From Clostridium sp. UBA4108 (GTDB lineage: Bacteria > Bacillota > Clostridia > Clostridiales > Clostridiaceae): DNA of 64,000 nt. A program made the position numbers and the translations under genes. Location of the stretch: the NCBI GenBank assembly GCA_002381695.1, contig DFXM01000020.1, forward strand, positions 209,883-273,882, written 5' to 3'. Positions 62,207-64,000 of the stretch are shown in pieces; positions within the stretch are counted from its first letter, which is position 1, and every line of letters begins with the position of its first letter. A model generated the notes under the pieces. It was not told where the DNA came from. It ran no database searches and saw nothing but the letters and a program-made list of their open reading frames with translations.

Positions 62207-63970
62207 ATGGCATGCAAAGATATGATAAATAATTATGATTATGACTACACCTTAGATTTATTATTTGATAAAATGTATGATTATGCCTTCATTACAGATT
62301 CCTTAGGAAAAATTGTTCATGTAAATAGCAGTATGTTAGAAGTTTTTCAATGTTCTAGAAATAAACTGATTGGAACTAATATTTTTAATTATATAAATTA
62401 TAGTAATATTGATGAGATAATAGCTGATTTAGATGAGGCAAAAGAAAATTATATAGAAAAAAAATCTATAAAATTAAAATTTAACTCGTGTAAATATATA
62501 ATTACAGATGTGAATATTTTTTTAGGGACATGGAACGAAGATCAGCATATATTTTTTATATTTGATTCTAAGTTTAGCCCTAGATGTGAGAAGATTACCA
62601 CCAAGATTTTACAAGGTAATAACTATGGGTATGAAGATTTTATAGAGAATTGTATATCTAAAGTAAAATATAATTCTATAATTGATAGCCAAGATAATGT
62701 ATGCCATGGAGTAGGTATAGCTAATGATATAACTGACATTAAATTAATGAAAAGACAGTTAAGAGAAAATGAAGCAAGATTAAGGTTTGCTATAGAAGAC
62801 TTTAAAATAGGTTATTGGGATTGGGATATAGTAAGTGGGAACATGTTAATTGATAAAAAGTGGATGGAAATTATAGGGTATAATATAGAAAATACTAACA
62901 CTATAAATTACAATACATGGAAACAGTTGATTCATGAGGAAGATTTAAAAGGCTCAAGTGAGGCCATGAGGGCATATCTTAAAGGAGAGTTAGAAAACTA
63001 TGAATGTGAACTAAGGATGAAAGCAAAAGATGAAAATTGGATGTGGATTGTTATTAGAGGTGATATTGTTGAGAGAAATGAAAATAATATACCCCTTAGA
63101 ATGGTAGGAATATATATTGATATTACAGAGAGAAAAGAAATTAAGTTTAGGGAAGAAAGATTAATGAAAAGAGAAGAAGAGAACAAGATAAGAAATGAGT
63201 TTTTAGCAAATATATCTCACGAATTAAGAACCCCTATAAATGTAATATTTTCAGCAATCCAAATGGAGAATACTTACATAAATAAAATGGATATTAATGA
63301 ACTTTTAAAATACAATAAAATTATAAGGCAGAATTGTCTGAGACTTATTAGAATAACCAATAATATTATAGATATGACCAGGATAGATTCTGGTTTTTTG
63401 AAACCAGTATTTAAGGTTGAAAATATAGTTTCTCTTGTGGAATGTATAACTTTATCTGTAGTGAGTTATGCTGAGAATAAAGGTATAAATGTAATTTTCG
63501 ATACTGAAGATGAAGAAATATATGTAAGGTGCGACTTCAATTTAATTGAAAGAATTATTCTAAATATATTATCTAATTCAGTAAAGTATGGAAAGGAAAA
63601 TGGATTTATTAAGATAAATATCTATAAAATAAGTGAAAATAAAGTAAGAATAGTTATTAAGGATAATGGAATTGGAATACCAAATCAGTTTCTAGGGAAA
63701 ATATTCGGAAGATTTCAAAGAGCTGATAATGGAATGTCTAGTAATAATGAAGGTAGTGGTATTGGATTATCACTAGTTAAAGCGCTTATTGAAATTCAAA
63801 AAGGAAACATAGATTTAAAGAGTGTTGTAGGAGAAGGAACAGAATTTATATTAGAGTTTCCAATAAGTGAAGAGAACATAGAGGAGAATAGTGGGGAAGA
63901 AAAAACACAATCAAAAATAAATAATATGATAGAAAAAGTTAACATTGAGTTCTCTCATATATATATATAG
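62207..63970 (+). CDS. PAS-domain sensor histidine kinase
   Basis: A 587-residue soluble kinase with no membrane segment. It has a PAS domain (about 15-115), a second PAS_3-type domain (about 190-305, with GYWDWDIVSG and IDITERKE), and a HisKA dimerisation domain with the phospho-accepting His338 in ANISHELRTPINV. A HATPase_c domain follows, with NILSNSVKYG, DNGIGIP and GSGIGLSLVKALI. ATG 62207 fits GAGGAGAG seven bases upstream; the ATG at 62174 has no site. No response-regulator gene is visible before the window ends, so it may be an orphan kinase. Confidence 0.92.
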   Translation: MACKDMINNYDYDYTLDLLFDKMYDYAFITDSLGKIVHVNSSMLEVFQCSRNKLIGTNIFNYINYSNIDEIIADLDEAKENYIEKKSIKLKFNSCKYIITDVNIFLGTWNEDQHIFFIFDSKFSPRCEKITTKILQGNNYGYEDFIENCISKVKYNSIIDSQDNVCHGVGIANDITDIKLMKRQLRENEARLRFAIEDFKIGYWDWDIVSGNMLIDKKWMEIIGYNIENTNTINYNTWKQLIHEEDLKGSSEAMRAYLKGELENYECELRMKAKDENWMWIVIRGDIVERNENNIPLRMVGIYIDITERKEIKFREERLMKREEENKIRNEFLANISHELRTPINVIFSAIQMENTYINKMDINELLKYNKIIRQNCLRLIRITNNIIDMTRIDSGFLKPVFKVENIVSLVECITLSVVSYAENKGINVIFDTEDEEIYVRCDFNLIERIILNILSNSVKYGKENGFIKINIYKISENKVRIVIKDNGIGIPNQFLGKIFGRFQRADNGMSSNNEGSGIGLSLVKALIEIQKGNIDLKSVVGEGTEFILEFPISEENIEENSGEEKTQSKINNMIEKVNIEFSHIYI

Positions 63971-64000
63971 ATATAGAGAAGGCTATGTTCTAAATCAAGA

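Overview
The window is AT-rich (roughly 70% A+T by eye) and looks like chromosomal DNA of a Clostridium-type low-GC Firmicute. Evidence for this is the strong GGAGG ribosome sites, frequent GTG and TTG starts, U-tailed intrinsic terminators, M-box and purine riboswitches, RNase J, a clostripain-family (C11) peptidase and a DUF4317 protein. No rRNA, tRNA, CRISPR array, integrase or transposase was seen. Species cannot be assigned from the sequence alone.

Layout. 1-9 kb: the end of an aminoglycoside-phosphotransferase-like gene; an M-box riboswitch with a small acidic ORF and the Mg2+ P-type ATPase mgtA; an M3 oligopeptidase; a CPBP protease split by a frameshift; and an orphan fragment resembling a polymorphic-toxin C-terminus. 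9-12 kb: a cystine transporter (tcyP-like) with a CoA-disulfide reductase-like enzyme, probably a thiol/disulfide module. 12-17.6 kb (minus strand): two overlapping genes for membrane-anchored Mrr-like nuclease-fold proteins, a secreted fusion of a PTP-type phytase-like domain with a GxGYxYP domain, a GyrI-like protein and a WYL regulator. 17.9-23.7 kb: a guanine-type riboswitch followed by xpt and a four-gene nucleoside ABC importer, a complete purine-salvage operon. 23.8-26.2 kb: an unknown protein, a 193-bp inverted-repeat element and a C11 peptidase.

26.4-37.8 kb is an accessory region rich in drug-resistance-type or detoxification families: an ABC exporter, a CatB/Vat-type acetyltransferase, a methyltransferase, a GyrI-like protein, a DJ-1/PfpI protein, an ABC-2 exporter, a deleted GNAT, a C45 hydrolase, an inactivated aminoglycoside 6-adenylyltransferase and a blasticidin-S-deaminase-like enzyme. 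The single genes share a recurrent TGTTATAAT extended -10 box and related terminator-like hairpins, one of which carries a 55-bp insertion with a 5-bp duplication. The divergent ABC-exporter and acetyltransferase genes each follow a 13-codon leader ORF with RNA pairings that would mask the start region. A third leader ORF precedes the PfpI gene. I consider these drug-responsive-looking attenuators the most interesting feature of the window.

37.9-57.9 kb is a mixture of small metabolic, regulatory and protease genes (exonuclease-BRCT broken by a frameshift, orphan NMT1-like lipoprotein, structured intergenic RNA candidate, amidase, DUF4317, DUF2268, PhzF/HxlR pair, AraC-GyrI, M28 peptidase, Crp-like regulator, HAD, aldehyde dehydrogenase, metallophosphoesterase, PHP) interspersed with gene remnants. 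58-64 kb holds RNase J, a TPR-like lipoprotein, RNase Z and a PAS sensor histidine kinase. At least nine decayed or frameshifted genes are present. Several lesions are in homopolymer runs, so sequencing error must be excluded before treating those as biology.
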